Shown: positions 17,375 through 26,037 of the stretch, piece after piece
Position numbering within the stretch: the stretch's first letter is position 1
Layout: every line of letters begins with the position of its first letter
DNA from: Microcaldota archaeon
Lineage (GTDB): Archaea; Micrarchaeota; Micrarchaeia; Norongarragalinales; Norongarragalinaceae
Direction: 5' to 3'
NCBI GenBank assembly: GCA_016188965.1
Contig: JACPGT010000002.1
Coordinates: forward strand, 7,461 to 71,460
Length of the DNA stretch: 64,000 nucleotides
Notes under the pieces: generated by a model
What the model saw: the letters and a program-made list of their open reading frames with translations, nothing else
What the model was told of the DNA's origin: nothing
Databases searched by the model: none
Made by a program: the position numbers and the translations under genes

Positions 17375-18862
17375 TTACGAGATACAATCGTTAAGCACCT
17401 TTAATCCTTTGCTAACTGCTTCTAACTGGGAGATGTATAAGTTACCTTGAACGGCCCCCGTTTTGGAATTTGTTTTGAATGCTGAACAAATATCTGGGGC
17501 TGAAGCAATTGTCTGAAAAGTCTCTTCTGTATTGAACACGATATCAAAATCCGTATTTCCAGGTTGTTGTTCTATTACGGAGATGTCTCCAGATTTTGAT
17601 ACTACGAATGTTCTTGAACCAACAAAAAAACCAACGCTCACCCCGTTGGCAATTGAATTTATTCCGGGAATGCGGTTCAAAAGATTCTTTATGGACGTCG
17701 CAGTAATTCCGACTGGGGGTGATATTGATTGAGTTGGACTCGGAGTCTGGGTTGGTTGACTCGTTACGATAGTTTGAGGAGGTACTATTGTTGGCTGGAT
17801 AGTTGAAATTGGGGTGGGGCGGCTTGTTGGCGTAGGAGTTTCTTGTTTTATCTGGGTTAAATGCGGGGTTCCGCCAAGTTTCGTAATCAATTTTTGCTGG
17901 AAATCGTTGTTGAGTTCAGACAATTTTTGTTTTACATTTTGTTTCAAAGCATTGGCCAAAATAATTGATGACGTTTCAGTTTCTTTACTCTTAACTTCAT
18001 TTATTGTCACTTGAATATTCTTCCAATAACTTAGACCGGCACTATCTTGCAATTCGTCTAGAATGCCGATGAGCTTTGCGACTTTTGTCCCAGTTACCTC
18101 TAGATCCGTTTGTACTTTGTTCAATTTTGATTGGAGTGCAAAAGTTTCTTCTTGAGTTAAAACTGCGATGCATGCGTTTTGTTGGCAGATGAATCCTGTT
18201 GAGCATGGGGGATTATCGTAATCGCATCCTGGTTTTAAGATGCATGCGTTGTTGGTACAGTCGTGGCGCGAGTCGCATGGAGGATTGTTGTACAAACAAC
18301 CTGGTTTTAGTATACAGACATTATTTGTGCAATCGTGGCTAGAATCGCAAGCGGGGTTGTTGTATTGGCAGCCGGGTTTTAGTATACATTCGTTATTGAT
18401 GCAATTGTGACTGTCATCACATATGGGTTGGCCGTATTGGCAACCTGACGTAGTGACCAGAGAATAATTCAATTGTTTTACGCTGTATGCGTTTGATTTT
18501 GCTATTGAGTAATCGTTTGAACTTTTTGTATCGCAAATGTTTCCGCCAATTACTGCCCAATAATCGAATACAAAAAGGCTGATTTGCGTTGTGGTTTGCC
18601 CCTTAGCAAGGGTATAGCTGATTCTAACTGAGGTGGTAGTTCCCGGTGAAATACAATTGGATATTGTTTGGGGCGCTGCGTTTCCTTGCTGGTAGAAAAC
18701 TTTCAGTCCGCCCCAACCGTTGTTTGTAATAGTAATGTCCTTTGTCTGGGTTGAGTCGGGTATTCCGCTTGATTGAATTGTGCTTAATTCTGGAGGATTA
18801 ACCGAGATTGTTACTGCAGTAATCAGGGTAGTCATCAAAAAAATTAATAATAGGTGTTTCAA
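17375..18862 (-). CDS. Secreted Cys-repeat protein of the integrated element
   Basis: This 495-aa protein has an N-terminal signal-like segment (MKHLLLIFLMTTLITAV), a beta-rich region to about residue 135, then four tandem units of about 24 residues. Each unit follows C-x-Y-x-x-P-x-C-D-x-x-H-x-C-x-N-x-x-C-I-L-K-P, resembling small disulfide knots of extracellular proteins. A helical region (residues 235-330), a Thr/Pro-rich linker (345-385) and a C-terminal domain with two Cys follow. It overlaps the upstream lipoprotein gene by 4 nt. An adhesin or surface-binding role is inference only. Confidence 0.75.
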   Translation of the reverse strand: MKHLLLIFLMTTLITAVTISVNPPELSTIQSSGIPDSTQTKDITITNNGWGGLKVFYQQGNAAPQTISNCISPGTTTSVRISYTLAKGQTTTQISLFVFDYWAVIGGNICDTKSSNDYSIAKSNAYSVKQLNYSLVTTSGCQYGQPICDDSHNCINNECILKPGCQYNNPACDSSHDCTNNVCILKPGCLYNNPPCDSRHDCTNNACILKPGCDYDNPPCSTGFICQQNACIAVLTQEETFALQSKLNKVQTDLEVTGTKVAKLIGILDELQDSAGLSYWKNIQVTINEVKSKETETSSIILANALKQNVKQKLSELNNDFQQKLITKLGGTPHLTQIKQETPTPTSRPTPISTIQPTIVPPQTIVTSQPTQTPSPTQSISPPVGITATSIKNLLNRIPGINSIANGVSVGFFVGSRTFVVSKSGDISVIEQQPGNTDFDIVFNTEETFQTIASAPDICSAFKTNSKTGAVQGNLYISQLEAVSKGLKVLNDCIS

Positions 18863-19164
18863 TTCAAGGACCCCGCAATTTCGCTAACGTCACTAGCTGT
18901 ATTAGAAATGTCTGCCTTGATTTCTTGCATGAGCGAATTTGCTTGTTCTTGTTTCAGAATTTTAGGGTCAATGGTTGGGCTAGGCGTAATTGTCGAATTC
19001 GGAAAAGCTGGTTTTTCGGTTGCCTGACTTGCACTCGTCTGATTAGCTGTAGTTAATCCGTCTTGATCTGAAGCAGTGGTTGGCGAACTTTGTTGATTCT
19101 GCGTGCATCCAATTAATGAAATAGCTAGGAAGAGAATGAATGCGATTGTTATTGTCTGACGCAT
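18859..19164 (-). CDS. Small predicted lipoprotein
   Basis: This 101-aa protein starts MRQTITIAFILFLAISLIGC, a signal with a lipobox-like LIGC end, followed by a Ser/Thr/Gln-rich tether and a C-terminal helix (LKQEQANSLMQEIKADISNT). I chose the ATG at 19164 because a TATA-like box at 19189-19197 puts the transcript start within a few bases of it; the ORF-track start at 19188 overlaps that box. It overlaps the next gene by 4 nt (ATGA) and heads a three-gene operon of exported proteins. Confidence 0.65.
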   Translation of the reverse strand: MRQTITIAFILFLAISLIGCTQNQQSSPTTASDQDGLTTANQTSASQATEKPAFPNSTITPSPTIDPKILKQEQANSLMQEIKADISNTASDVSEIAGSLN

Positions 19165-19188
19165 ATCGATTTGGTGCATGAAGACCAA

Positions 19189-19197
19189 TTAAAACTC
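19189..19197 (-). promoter_or_regulatory. TATA box of the lipoprotein operon
   Basis: The minus strand reads GAGTTTTAATTGG about 28 nt ahead of the ATG at 19164, which implies a leaderless or nearly leaderless transcript. Confidence 0.45.
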
Positions 19198-19327
19198 ATC
19201 CTTGTCTTGTGAGCAAAAGAAATAACCGAAAATTTGCAGTACTGCGCTGATGTTTGAATCAATAGTTTGGCTAATTATTTAGGCGCCAAACCCTTATCCC
19301 AAACGTTGGGGTTAATTCGAATTTACC

Positions 19328-20326
19328 TTAGCTTGCAACAAACCCCGCGCGATGTAAGTATTTATCAAATTCTCCCTGCGGGTGGATTTTGTTTAGAATT
19401 TCTCCAATTTTGAATTGAAGTGGTGAAATTTTTAGATTATCTGCGGATTCCGGTGCGGGAAGATATGCCCGAGCTCCGTCCACGATTACAAACAAATCTT
19501 TATGGACTAAATTTCCGTTGTACCTGACTTCAATAAATTGACGGAATGCTTCTTGGTTTGCGAATTTTCCTACCCATGGCTCACTGAAGTAATCCTTTTC
19601 AAAAATAGGGTGGCCTAGACGGAGGATTTTCAGATTTACATCTTGGTCGAAAACATACTCTCCAATTTCATCGTGGGCCGTCCAGTCTTCTGTACTTGAG
19701 CTCATTAGCGTTGCTAATATTTCAGGTTTACTTTTTGCGTGATTCCTATTTGGGCTAATGCTCACATTTCCATTGTTGTTTCCCCCAATTACGACTTGGG
19801 AATTGTTGCTTCCGCTTTGCGAAATTTGCATTCCATTCTGTCTTCCAATGCTTGGTAGTAGGTATGAAAACGCGAAAGAAAGTATTCCTAGGACACTGCT
19901 GATTTTGTTAAGTATGTCCCAAATACCAGCGTCTACCGTAATATTTGTGGGCGTTATTGCCCCAAAGAAAATTGAACTTTGTATTAGGATTCCGAGAACA
20001 AGCAAGCCGTTTGCTATTCTAAAGTTGTTTTCGGATATTTTCAATGCGTTTACTAAAATTTTTACTCCAGCGAGGTATACGTTTGTCAATACAAATCCAA
20101 AAAATACGCTTATGCTTAGTATCAATATTTTACTTGCGCCGTCTTGGCTATGTGGTAATGATGACGCAATTATTAATGAAACTAAAATTCCCGCCAATAG
20201 GCCATTAATAGCAATTTTGCGATCTTGTGGTTTGGCACTTTTTGATAATACCAGTAGCTCTGAATAGCACATTTGTGCGAAATAGGCAATAGTACCTTCT
20301 TGGATTACTGGCATATTTTTTTTCAT
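19328..20326 (-). CDS. Membrane protein with cytoplasmic C-terminal domain
   Basis: This 332-aa protein has about four membrane segments (near residues 42-60, 67-90, 105-125 and 140-160). They are followed by a Gln/Asn/Gly-rich turn repeat (QSGSNNSQVVIGGNNNGNV) and a soluble domain of about 140 residues. The I-x-Q-x-G-x-x-N-style repeat between membrane part and effector-like domain is reminiscent of some membrane-anchored defence proteins, but I do not recognise the C-terminal domain. Its start overlaps the upstream small membrane protein by 4 nt, so the two are coupled. Confidence 0.7.
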   Translation of the reverse strand: MKKNMPVIQEGTIAYFAQMCYSELLVLSKSAKPQDRKIAINGLLAGILVSLIIASSLPHSQDGASKILILSISVFFGFVLTNVYLAGVKILVNALKISENNFRIANGLLVLGILIQSSIFFGAITPTNITVDAGIWDILNKISSVLGILSFAFSYLLPSIGRQNGMQISQSGSNNSQVVIGGNNNGNVSISPNRNHAKSKPEILATLMSSSTEDWTAHDEIGEYVFDQDVNLKILRLGHPIFEKDYFSEPWVGKFANQEAFRQFIEVRYNGNLVHKDLFVIVDGARAYLPAPESADNLKISPLQFKIGEILNKIHPQGEFDKYLHRAGFVAS

Positions 20327-20664
20327 TCGGAGGGCATCACTACTTCCTTTAGCATTGTCACGGAAACGCCTAACAACGTTCCAAGTAAGAATGTAAAGTT
20401 ACCTTGGTCTAATTTTCCCAAATAGGTCATGATTCCTGCTCCAAGGGTAACGAGGATTAGAATCACCAGAAATCCGATAATGGTCCACTGGACTTTTGGG
20501 GTCTCAAGTCGTTCGAGTTTTGTCTGGTAATACTTCTCAAGAATAGGTAATCCTTTTTCGACAAGCATTTGGATATTTTCTTGACTTTTCAACTGAAGCT
20601 TGAGCTGGGTTTCCTGGAGTTCCAGCGCTTTCAATTCAATTGTTCTCACTTTTTTTCCTGCCAT
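20323..20664 (-). CDS. Small coiled-coil/membrane protein
   Basis: This 113-aa protein has an N-terminal amphipathic coiled-coil (residues 5-50, many Leu, Gln and Glu) and two C-terminal membrane segments (QWTIIGFLVILILVTLGAGI and FTFLLGTLLGVSVTML). I chose the ATG at 20664 because AGGGGGT lies 5 nt upstream; the ORF-track start at 20709 would remove that site. It is the first gene of a two-gene unit with the 332-aa membrane protein. I know no function for it. Confidence 0.65.
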   Translation of the reverse strand: MAGKKVRTIELKALELQETQLKLQLKSQENIQMLVEKGLPILEKYYQTKLERLETPKVQWTIIGFLVILILVTLGAGIMTYLGKLDQGNFTFLLGTLLGVSVTMLKEVVMPSE

Positions 20665-20716
20665 TCCGACCCCCTTTTTTTGGGTAAACTTAACTAGTCT
20701 TTTGAGCATTTAACCT

Positions 20717-21100
20717 TTGGTGACCCGATTGGCCAAACATTCTCTTGCAAACTTTGATTTAGACGAAAAATATTCAGTTCAAGTTAACCTTACTGATTCT
20801 CCTATTCTCCCTCGACCAGACGTCGTTGATGAGCTTGTTTTTGTTTTAATTGACAAAACAGGGTTGGGCACTGGTTTTCACCTAAGTAATCATCATTGGA
20901 ACGGTCGGCTTAATGGAAACATGACGACAAAAACCGAAACTGGCAGAAAATTTTTCAAAGTACTTAGCGAAGGGGGCAACAAAAGAACGATGGCGTTTCA
21001 AGGTTTGAAACAGAACTTCATCGATGAAGTTTGTATACGAACAAATGAATGTTACCGTGAGACTTTGACCCGTAGTCTTCAGAATTGTATTTTGCCCTAA
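20717..21100 (+). CDS. Hypothetical protein, divergent
   Basis: This ORF of up to 127 aa is divergent from the membrane pair. Its sequence (NFDLDEKYSVQVNLTDSP, then NHHWNGRLNG...GRKFFKVL) has a protein-like composition and AT-rich codon use matching the element. No family is recognised. The start is weak (TTG at 20717 or GTG at 20720). Confidence 0.45.
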   Translation: MVTRLAKHSLANFDLDEKYSVQVNLTDSPILPRPDVVDELVFVLIDKTGLGTGFHLSNHHWNGRLNGNMTTKTETGRKFFKVLSEGGNKRTMAFQGLKQNFIDEVCIRTNECYRETLTRSLQNCILP

Positions 21101-21438
21101 GTCTGTTCAATCCTACTACTATCGGCATAGTTGGTTGTTCGGGTCCCGTAAGGTGTTTTGCCTGATATTTCGCGAATTAAAGGGTGGAAAGCCTTTAAAT
21201 CTAGGGGCGGGGTAATAGTATTGCAACGGCAGCCCATGTAGGGAGTCGTTGTTTTATACTGTATTATTGTGTTTTACTTCTTCTCGTGTTTGAAGCTCTT
21301 GCCAAGTTTCTGCAGTGCTTTTGCGGTGTGTTCTCCTTTTTCTCCATAGGTGAACAAAATATCATTCGGTTGCAACAATCGAGTATTCGAATTTTTGTAG
21401 AATACGTGATTTTTTATCAACAAGTGTCAAAGTCAAGT
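21101..21438. other. Noncoding stretch in the element
   Basis: This stretch of about 340 bp is AT-rich. ORF 21286-21492 (plus) is antisense to the end of the nucleotidyltransferase gene and hydrophobic by composition, so I do not accept it. There is a TTTAAATCTAGG box near 21196 that could be a promoter for an unseen short RNA. I see no clear gene. Confidence 0.4.
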
Positions 21439-22182
21439 TTATACCTTTTCAAGTTCGTTTTTTGTAAATCCCATTTTCCTCAATTCTTTTAGCGCTTCTT
21501 TTTTGTTCATTCCTTGTCCGAGTCTTCTTTTCAGACCTTCGCGTATAGTGTCTTTGTCAGCTAATCTTTTCAGGGAGCCCAGGATTGGCGCGCTAATGCC
21601 GTGTTTTTCCTGCAGTTCAAAAAACTTCGAATATGTGGCGCCATGCCAGGGTCGTTCTCCACTTTGCCGCGTACACTCGTCCAAAATCGTGTTCCAGTTG
21701 ATTTCAGCACTTCTTACTATTGCCGCAATGTCGTTGACATCATCAATCCGGTCAGTTATGCTTTTGAAAAGAATAATGTCTTCGTTGGAGACGATTCTTA
21801 CAGTTAGTTTTCCGTAACTTCCGAGTGTTTCACTTCTTTTTTCGACCGTGGGGGTAATTTCAAGCTTTTTGCATACTTTTTTGAAAAAAGAGTCGATTCG
21901 AAATCCGTTCTTTTCCTCCCAAATTCCATCCGCTGACATTTCCTCGTATTCTTTTTCTAGTGCTTCCAGTTTCTGATAACCAAGTACCTTTAATCTGTTG
22001 GCAAATTCAGTAGCACTTTCTCGCGTTACAAAAACGAGATCCAGATCTTTTGTTGCATCTTTCTGGTTACGGTAGCACATGGCGCCCCCGCCCAGCAAAT
22101 ATGTTGTAACCGGTATTGACAGCTTTTCACCGATTGCTACGAATGCTTTGTTTAACTCTTCTTTTGTGAATCCTTTCCTCAT
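21439..22182 (-). CDS. DUF6036-like nucleotidyltransferase (AbiEii-like toxin candidate)
   Basis: This 247-aa protein has an N-terminal nucleotidyltransferase signature: TYLLGGGAMCYRNQKDATKDLDLVF, a GG motif followed by a D-x-D metal site. A second acidic segment (FRIDSFFKK) and a helical C-terminus follow. It resembles DUF6036/AbiEii-type enzymes, which act as toxins with an HTH partner. The start overlaps the preceding HTH gene by 4 nt (ATGA), so they form a coupled pair. Toxin function is inferred from this arrangement. Confidence 0.7.
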   Translation of the reverse strand: MRKGFTKEELNKAFVAIGEKLSIPVTTYLLGGGAMCYRNQKDATKDLDLVFVTRESATEFANRLKVLGYQKLEALEKEYEEMSADGIWEEKNGFRIDSFFKKVCKKLEITPTVEKRSETLGSYGKLTVRIVSNEDIILFKSITDRIDDVNDIAAIVRSAEINWNTILDECTRQSGERPWHGATYSKFFELQEKHGISAPILGSLKRLADKDTIREGLKRRLGQGMNKKEALKELRKMGFTKNELEKV

Positions 22183-23087
22183 GCGTAGCTCACTATTTTT
22201 TCTGAATATCCGACCGCTTGTTGCAATTCATTTAGTGTTGACTTTAAGTCTAGTCCGAACGAATACCACTCTGCATAAAGAGATAGGCGAATTGAATCTA
22301 GCTTGTTTCGATTCTTGCTAAGGAAGACCGCTAAAAGCGGTTTGTTTTGTCCCTGTTGTGCCGACGTTAGCAGTAATGCGTGAATGAATGCTTCTTCTAG
22401 GATGGGTTCTCTTTTTAGTCCATCTAAGTTTACGTAATAATCTGAGTAATCTGTTTTCAAGGCTTCTAGGCCTTCACTTATCAGGCGGTTCAAGCCGGTT
22501 TCAGTAAAATTATTGGGAAGCTTCTTCGAGTCTGTTCTGATTAGTATTCGTTTTCTTATCCTGAGCGAAAAGTTGTTGCTTTCATTTAGCGGCTCTAACA
22601 TCTTGAAGTGTAGATTGTCCGCGTATGCATCTACGAATTCAAAAACAAGCGGATCTGATATTGTAATCTTCCCTTTGCTTCTGGATATTACGCCGGCCGA
22701 AGCAAGTTTCGATAATGTGCGATAGATGGTTGCTTCTTCGTTTTTTGACTCTATTTTTAGCAAAAATAATGTGATTCCCCCTGGGACTGCCGCTATAGTG
22801 AGTAAATCAAGTGCGGCTCCGCTTAGCCACTTTTCGGGGTGAGTGCCTGACCGCGCGGATTGCAATTGTCTGAATGCTTGTGCATGCGACGCATGGGATA
22901 GGCTTATTTTTTTCTCTTTTCCGTTTCTTTCAACTGCTATTAGTCTTTTGTTTTCTAATGACTTGAGCAGATAGGATACGCTTGGCTTTGTTACCGCTAG
23001 TGCTTCAGCAAGCTCTTTTGCGACATACTCTCGAGTACACAGTGCGCCAAGCGCCCTAATCTCTAATTTACTTAATCGTAATTCCAT
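22179..23087 (-). CDS. Winged-helix regulator paired with the nucleotidyltransferase
   Basis: This 302-aa protein has an N-terminal winged helix (YVAKELAEALAVTKPSVSYLLKSLENKRLI, residues 20-55), a second HTH-like segment (residues 110-140) and a helical C-terminal domain. It probably represses its own operon and acts as antitoxin or regulator for the downstream enzyme. A good TATA box (CTTTATATAG) ends about 25 nt ahead of the ATG, so the transcript is probably leaderless. Confidence 0.7.
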   Translation of the reverse strand: MELRLSKLEIRALGALCTREYVAKELAEALAVTKPSVSYLLKSLENKRLIAVERNGKEKKISLSHASHAQAFRQLQSARSGTHPEKWLSGAALDLLTIAAVPGGITLFLLKIESKNEEATIYRTLSKLASAGVISRSKGKITISDPLVFEFVDAYADNLHFKMLEPLNESNNFSLRIRKRILIRTDSKKLPNNFTETGLNRLISEGLEALKTDYSDYYVNLDGLKREPILEEAFIHALLLTSAQQGQNKPLLAVFLSKNRNKLDSIRLSLYAEWYSFGLDLKSTLNELQQAVGYSEKIVSYA

Positions 23088-23111
23088 ATATCTTTTTATT
23101 TAACTGATACT

Positions 23112-23121
23112 ATATAAAGTT
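23112..23121 (-). promoter_or_regulatory. TATA box of the HTH/nucleotidyltransferase operon
   Basis: CTTTATATAG on the minus strand lies about 28 nt upstream of the ATG at 23087, in strong archaeal TATA form. Confidence 0.6.
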
Positions 23122-23434
23122 AAGTATTTTGATAGTTTAGCTGTCTTTACTATGTTGTATGCGTATTTTCATCTGGCATTCATTTTCCTCTCAAAATGGT
23201 TAACTGAACTGCTTCTTTTGGACTTTGTTTTTAGAGCGATTTGACGCAATTGTTGACTTTGAACCGCATTGTTTCCACCCACTTTTCAAAGTATTAGCCT
23301 ATTTTTTAGGCTCAAAATTTCGGGCATTTTTATCCCGTTTTTCCAGCTTAATCCTCCCCGTGTAGTTCGTTGTTCCTATTCGTAAATTGAGGGGCAGTTT
23401 GTGAGCTTATCGGCCTCCATAGATATGTATCTAC
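23122..23434. other. Noncoding stretch with a short hairpin
   Basis: No ORF here is credible. AGCCTA/TAGGCT form a 6-bp stem around a T run near 23296-23313, a possible terminator. The rest appears to be spacer between the two gene blocks of the element. Confidence 0.4.
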
Positions 23435-24256
23435 CTAGGGGTAAGACTGCCTTTTGTGGAAGATTCGGTTCAGTGTCTTTCTGAGGGTGCTTCGGCTGAT
23501 GACTTTGGCGAATTTTGAGTAGCGGTATTTGAGTTTGAAGCTCGTGACGAAGACGAAGATTCGGTTGTATTTTTCTTTGAGTTTTTCGAACTTTTTTTGG
23601 ACGTAGTCGGGGTTTCGTTTGAGGACGCTTCCCGTTTCCACTTCGAAGGCATACTTTTTTCCGCCGTGTTCAAATTCAATGTCGGGTCCGTCGGTTACGT
23701 TCAATTTGGGCGTTCCTTCGCGGTTTTTGACTTCTTTTTCGATGAGGTAGCAGAAAAAAGCGTGTTCTTGTGATTCGTTAAAGCGTTTTTGAATCCAGTA
23801 ATATGCCGCCCCTGAGTCGCCGTAGGGGCTGATTTTCATGCGGCGGAAGCCTTTCGAGTACAGGCTTTCGCGTTGTCGTTTGGATAGGTCGCGTTCGAGG
23901 AAGACTTCTCCTTTTTCGATGCTTTTTTCGCCGCGTTTGAGCTTCTCTTTTTTCTCGCTTGGGTTTTCCTGCGATTCAAGCCATTTTCTACGCGCCCAAT
24001 CAAACTCTTGATAAAACTCTGGGGATTCTGGGTAGACTTTGGCTTCGGCTTCTTGATGGTTTAAGCCAGTTGTGAGACGTTTTTCAATTTCGTGCAGAAG
24101 GCGGGTTTCTTGTTTTACCAAGCGCTGGCGTTCCGCATTTGGGAGGTTGTCGAAAGTAATTCGGCAATAGGTTCGGTCGGCTCGGTATTCCGTATAGATT
24201 GGAAAATCGGTCTGTGATGCGTAGTCGTAGATGGCGTCAAATTTTAGCCTCTTCAT
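23435..24256 (-). CDS. PD-(D/E)XK-like nuclease domain protein
   Basis: This 273-aa protein has a Lys/Glu-rich helical N-terminal half and a C-terminal region that looks like a PD-(D/E)XK fold: HAFFCYLIEKEVKNR, then GPDIEFEHGGKKYAFEVETGS with candidate catalytic Asp, Glu and Glu, then a beta strand (NRIFVFVTSF). Such domains occur in restriction-like and archaeal element-encoded nucleases. It overlaps the coiled-coil membrane gene by 20 nt. Whether it acts in DNA transfer or defence is open. Confidence 0.6.
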   Translation of the reverse strand: MKRLKFDAIYDYASQTDFPIYTEYRADRTYCRITFDNLPNAERQRLVKQETRLLHEIEKRLTTGLNHQEAEAKVYPESPEFYQEFDWARRKWLESQENPSEKKEKLKRGEKSIEKGEVFLERDLSKRQRESLYSKGFRRMKISPYGDSGAAYYWIQKRFNESQEHAFFCYLIEKEVKNREGTPKLNVTDGPDIEFEHGGKKYAFEVETGSVLKRNPDYVQKKFEKLKEKYNRIFVFVTSFKLKYRYSKFAKVISRSTLRKTLNRIFHKRQSYP

Positions 24257-24824
24257 ATTCGGACCTCTTCCGCTTGAAACCGCAGTATTTGAGCTCTTGT
24301 TCGATTGCGAATGCCCGAATTTTGGCGTCTTCTAATTGGCCGGCAAGTTCTGCAATGTCTTCGATGGAGCCGTAATTGCCGAAGTCGAAAGCGCGTATGC
24401 TTTTTCTTGCCGCGCCCGTGGTCATTCGGGTTTCGAATTGGTCTTCGTGTTCGTATTCTTGGACTAATTCTTTGAACTCCTCAAGTTTTCCGGTGGCGCC
24501 CCAAAGTTGGCGTTTAAGCCGGTCTTTTTTCTTCAATAACTCCTCGTATTCCAAAAGCAGGCGGCCTTGTTCGTTTTTGACTTCCTCAACGCTTTTGCGG
24601 GCTTTGCGTTGTTTTTCTTGGCGAATTTGTTTGGCGAATATCATTCCATGTACGTATCCAATCAGTTGAAATGGAATTGAAAGAAGCCAGCCGCCGATTT
24701 GGGTGATGATTTCGTAAGCTGCGGGTAAAACGTTGAAAATGAGGTAAACGAGTGTTCGGACGACGATGTAGGGGAAGTAGACGATGCTTTTTATGAAAAA
24801 TGCCAGTCCTTCGTCGTCAGCCAT
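24237..24824 (-). CDS. Membrane-anchored coiled-coil protein
   Basis: This 195-aa protein has hydrophobic segments over residues 10-60 (IKSIVYFPYIVVRTLVYLIF and LLSIPFQLIGYVHGMIF) and then a long charged coiled-coil to the C-terminus. I chose MADDEGL at 24824 because the ORF-track extension reads through the integrase gene. It lies 1 nt after the integrase stop and overlaps the nuclease-like gene, so integrase, coiled-coil and nuclease form one transcription unit. Confidence 0.65.
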   Translation of the reverse strand: MADDEGLAFFIKSIVYFPYIVVRTLVYLIFNVLPAAYEIITQIGGWLLSIPFQLIGYVHGMIFAKQIRQEKQRKARKSVEEVKNEQGRLLLEYEELLKKKDRLKRQLWGATGKLEEFKELVQEYEHEDQFETRMTTGAARKSIRAFDFGNYGSIEDIAELAGQLEDAKIRAFAIEQELKYCGFKRKRSEYEEAKI

Positions 24825-24825
24825 T

Positions 24826-26037
24826 TCAGAACACCATTTTGTCGATGAGTCCTTTTTCGACGATTTTACGGGTGATGAGTTGTTTGACTTCCGAATCCTG
24901 CATGAGTTCGTTGAGGACGCCATTGTTGGGCTGGCCAAAGCTTTCCGTTAGGGTGGTTTCGCTTAGGGGTGAACCGCAGCGGGTGCAGAATTTGGATGCG
25001 GGCGAGTTTTTCTCCTTGCAGCGGGCGCAGTGGCAGAGTTGAAGTGTTTCTTCCTCGGTGTCCTTTCGTTTGGCTAACCCTTGCAAGGAAAGCAATGCGT
25101 TGTCTACATCGCGGCCGGACAAGTGGACGTATACGGAGGCCATTTCGCTTCCTTGGGTCCAGCCGAAAAACTCCTTCATTTGGGCTTCCGTCAACTTGTT
25201 GGCCAACGCCGTTGCCCTGGAATGCCGGAAAAGGTGAGGGTGCACTTTCTTGGTAATTCCCGCTCGTTTGGCCAACGTTGTGACGGTTTTGTAGACTGAG
25301 CGATGGGCGGGTGCGTAGTCGTTGGCCCGGTTGCGATTCGACCGGGGCGGCCAGAGCATGGCGTCGGGGGTTTGTTCGCCACCGTAGTTTTCGATCCATT
25401 GGCTCAACGCCGGAGCAGAACTGATGATCCGAACCCGCCGGTCTCCGGTTTTTCCGGTGACTCTCAAAACGGCGCCATACTGGTCAAATTGCACGTTTTT
25501 CAAGTGCAGGGACATAAGTTCGCCGATTCGGCAGCCCGATTCGTACAAAACGAGGACCAACGCCTTATCGCGGGCATTGGTGGCGGCCGCTGCCATATCC
25601 AAGACTTCTTTTTCGGTGAGGATTTCTTCGGGTAGCTTGTGGCGGCCGTTTTTGAGCCGGGGTTTGATCCAGGCGACTTCTTTGGGCGTGTTTTCGTCGT
25701 CGCCTTTTAGCCACCGATAGAACATCTTGAGGATGACTTTCAGGTCGTACTTGCTGGAATCCGCCAAATCGTCCCCTTCAATCCGGCCGACCAAGGCAAT
25801 CAGGTCGTCTTTGGAAGCATCCGCAAAAGGCTTGTTCAGATTGGCGGCCAGCTTTCGCAGGCAGTAAACCAGTTTGACCACGCGTATTTTGGTGCATCCG
25901 CGGGCAAGCCAGACGTTGCCAAACTTCAAAATCAGCTCTTTATTGCCTGCACTGACTAGTCCGTCCCGCTCCAGTCGGCCGTAGGCTTTGTCTAAGTCGT
26001 TCATGTTTCGGTGTATCTGGCTTCCGCTCTGTTTCAT
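24826..26037 (-). CDS. Tyrosine recombinase with C-terminal zinc ribbon
   Basis: This 403-aa protein is a tyrosine integrase. Its catalytic set is the Arg in GCRIGELMSLHL, the Lys in TGKTG, HLFRHSRAT (His-x-x-Arg), the Trp in FGWTQGSEMAS and a Tyr in SVYVHLS. An N-terminal SAM-like core-binding domain precedes it (residues 30-120). A zinc ribbon (CHCARCKE...FCTRCGSPL) and a short helical tail follow, a layout common in archaeal integrases. It lies beside attR and should catalyse integration into tRNA-Asp. Confidence 0.93.
   Translation of the reverse strand: MKQSGSQIHRNMNDLDKAYGRLERDGLVSAGNKELILKFGNVWLARGCTKIRVVKLVYCLRKLAANLNKPFADASKDDLIALVGRIEGDDLADSSKYDLKVILKMFYRWLKGDDENTPKEVAWIKPRLKNGRHKLPEEILTEKEVLDMAAAATNARDKALVLVLYESGCRIGELMSLHLKNVQFDQYGAVLRVTGKTGDRRVRIISSAPALSQWIENYGGEQTPDAMLWPPRSNRNRANDYAPAHRSVYKTVTTLAKRAGITKKVHPHLFRHSRATALANKLTEAQMKEFFGWTQGSEMASVYVHLSGRDVDNALLSLQGLAKRKDTEEETLQLCHCARCKEKNSPASKFCTRCGSPLSETTLTESFGQPNNGVLNELMQDSEVKQLITRKIVEKGLIDKMVF

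Noticed and set aside
21286-21492. 68-aa plus ORF in the element
   Set aside because: It overlaps the 3' end of the nucleotidyltransferase gene antisense and is T-rich without family resemblance.
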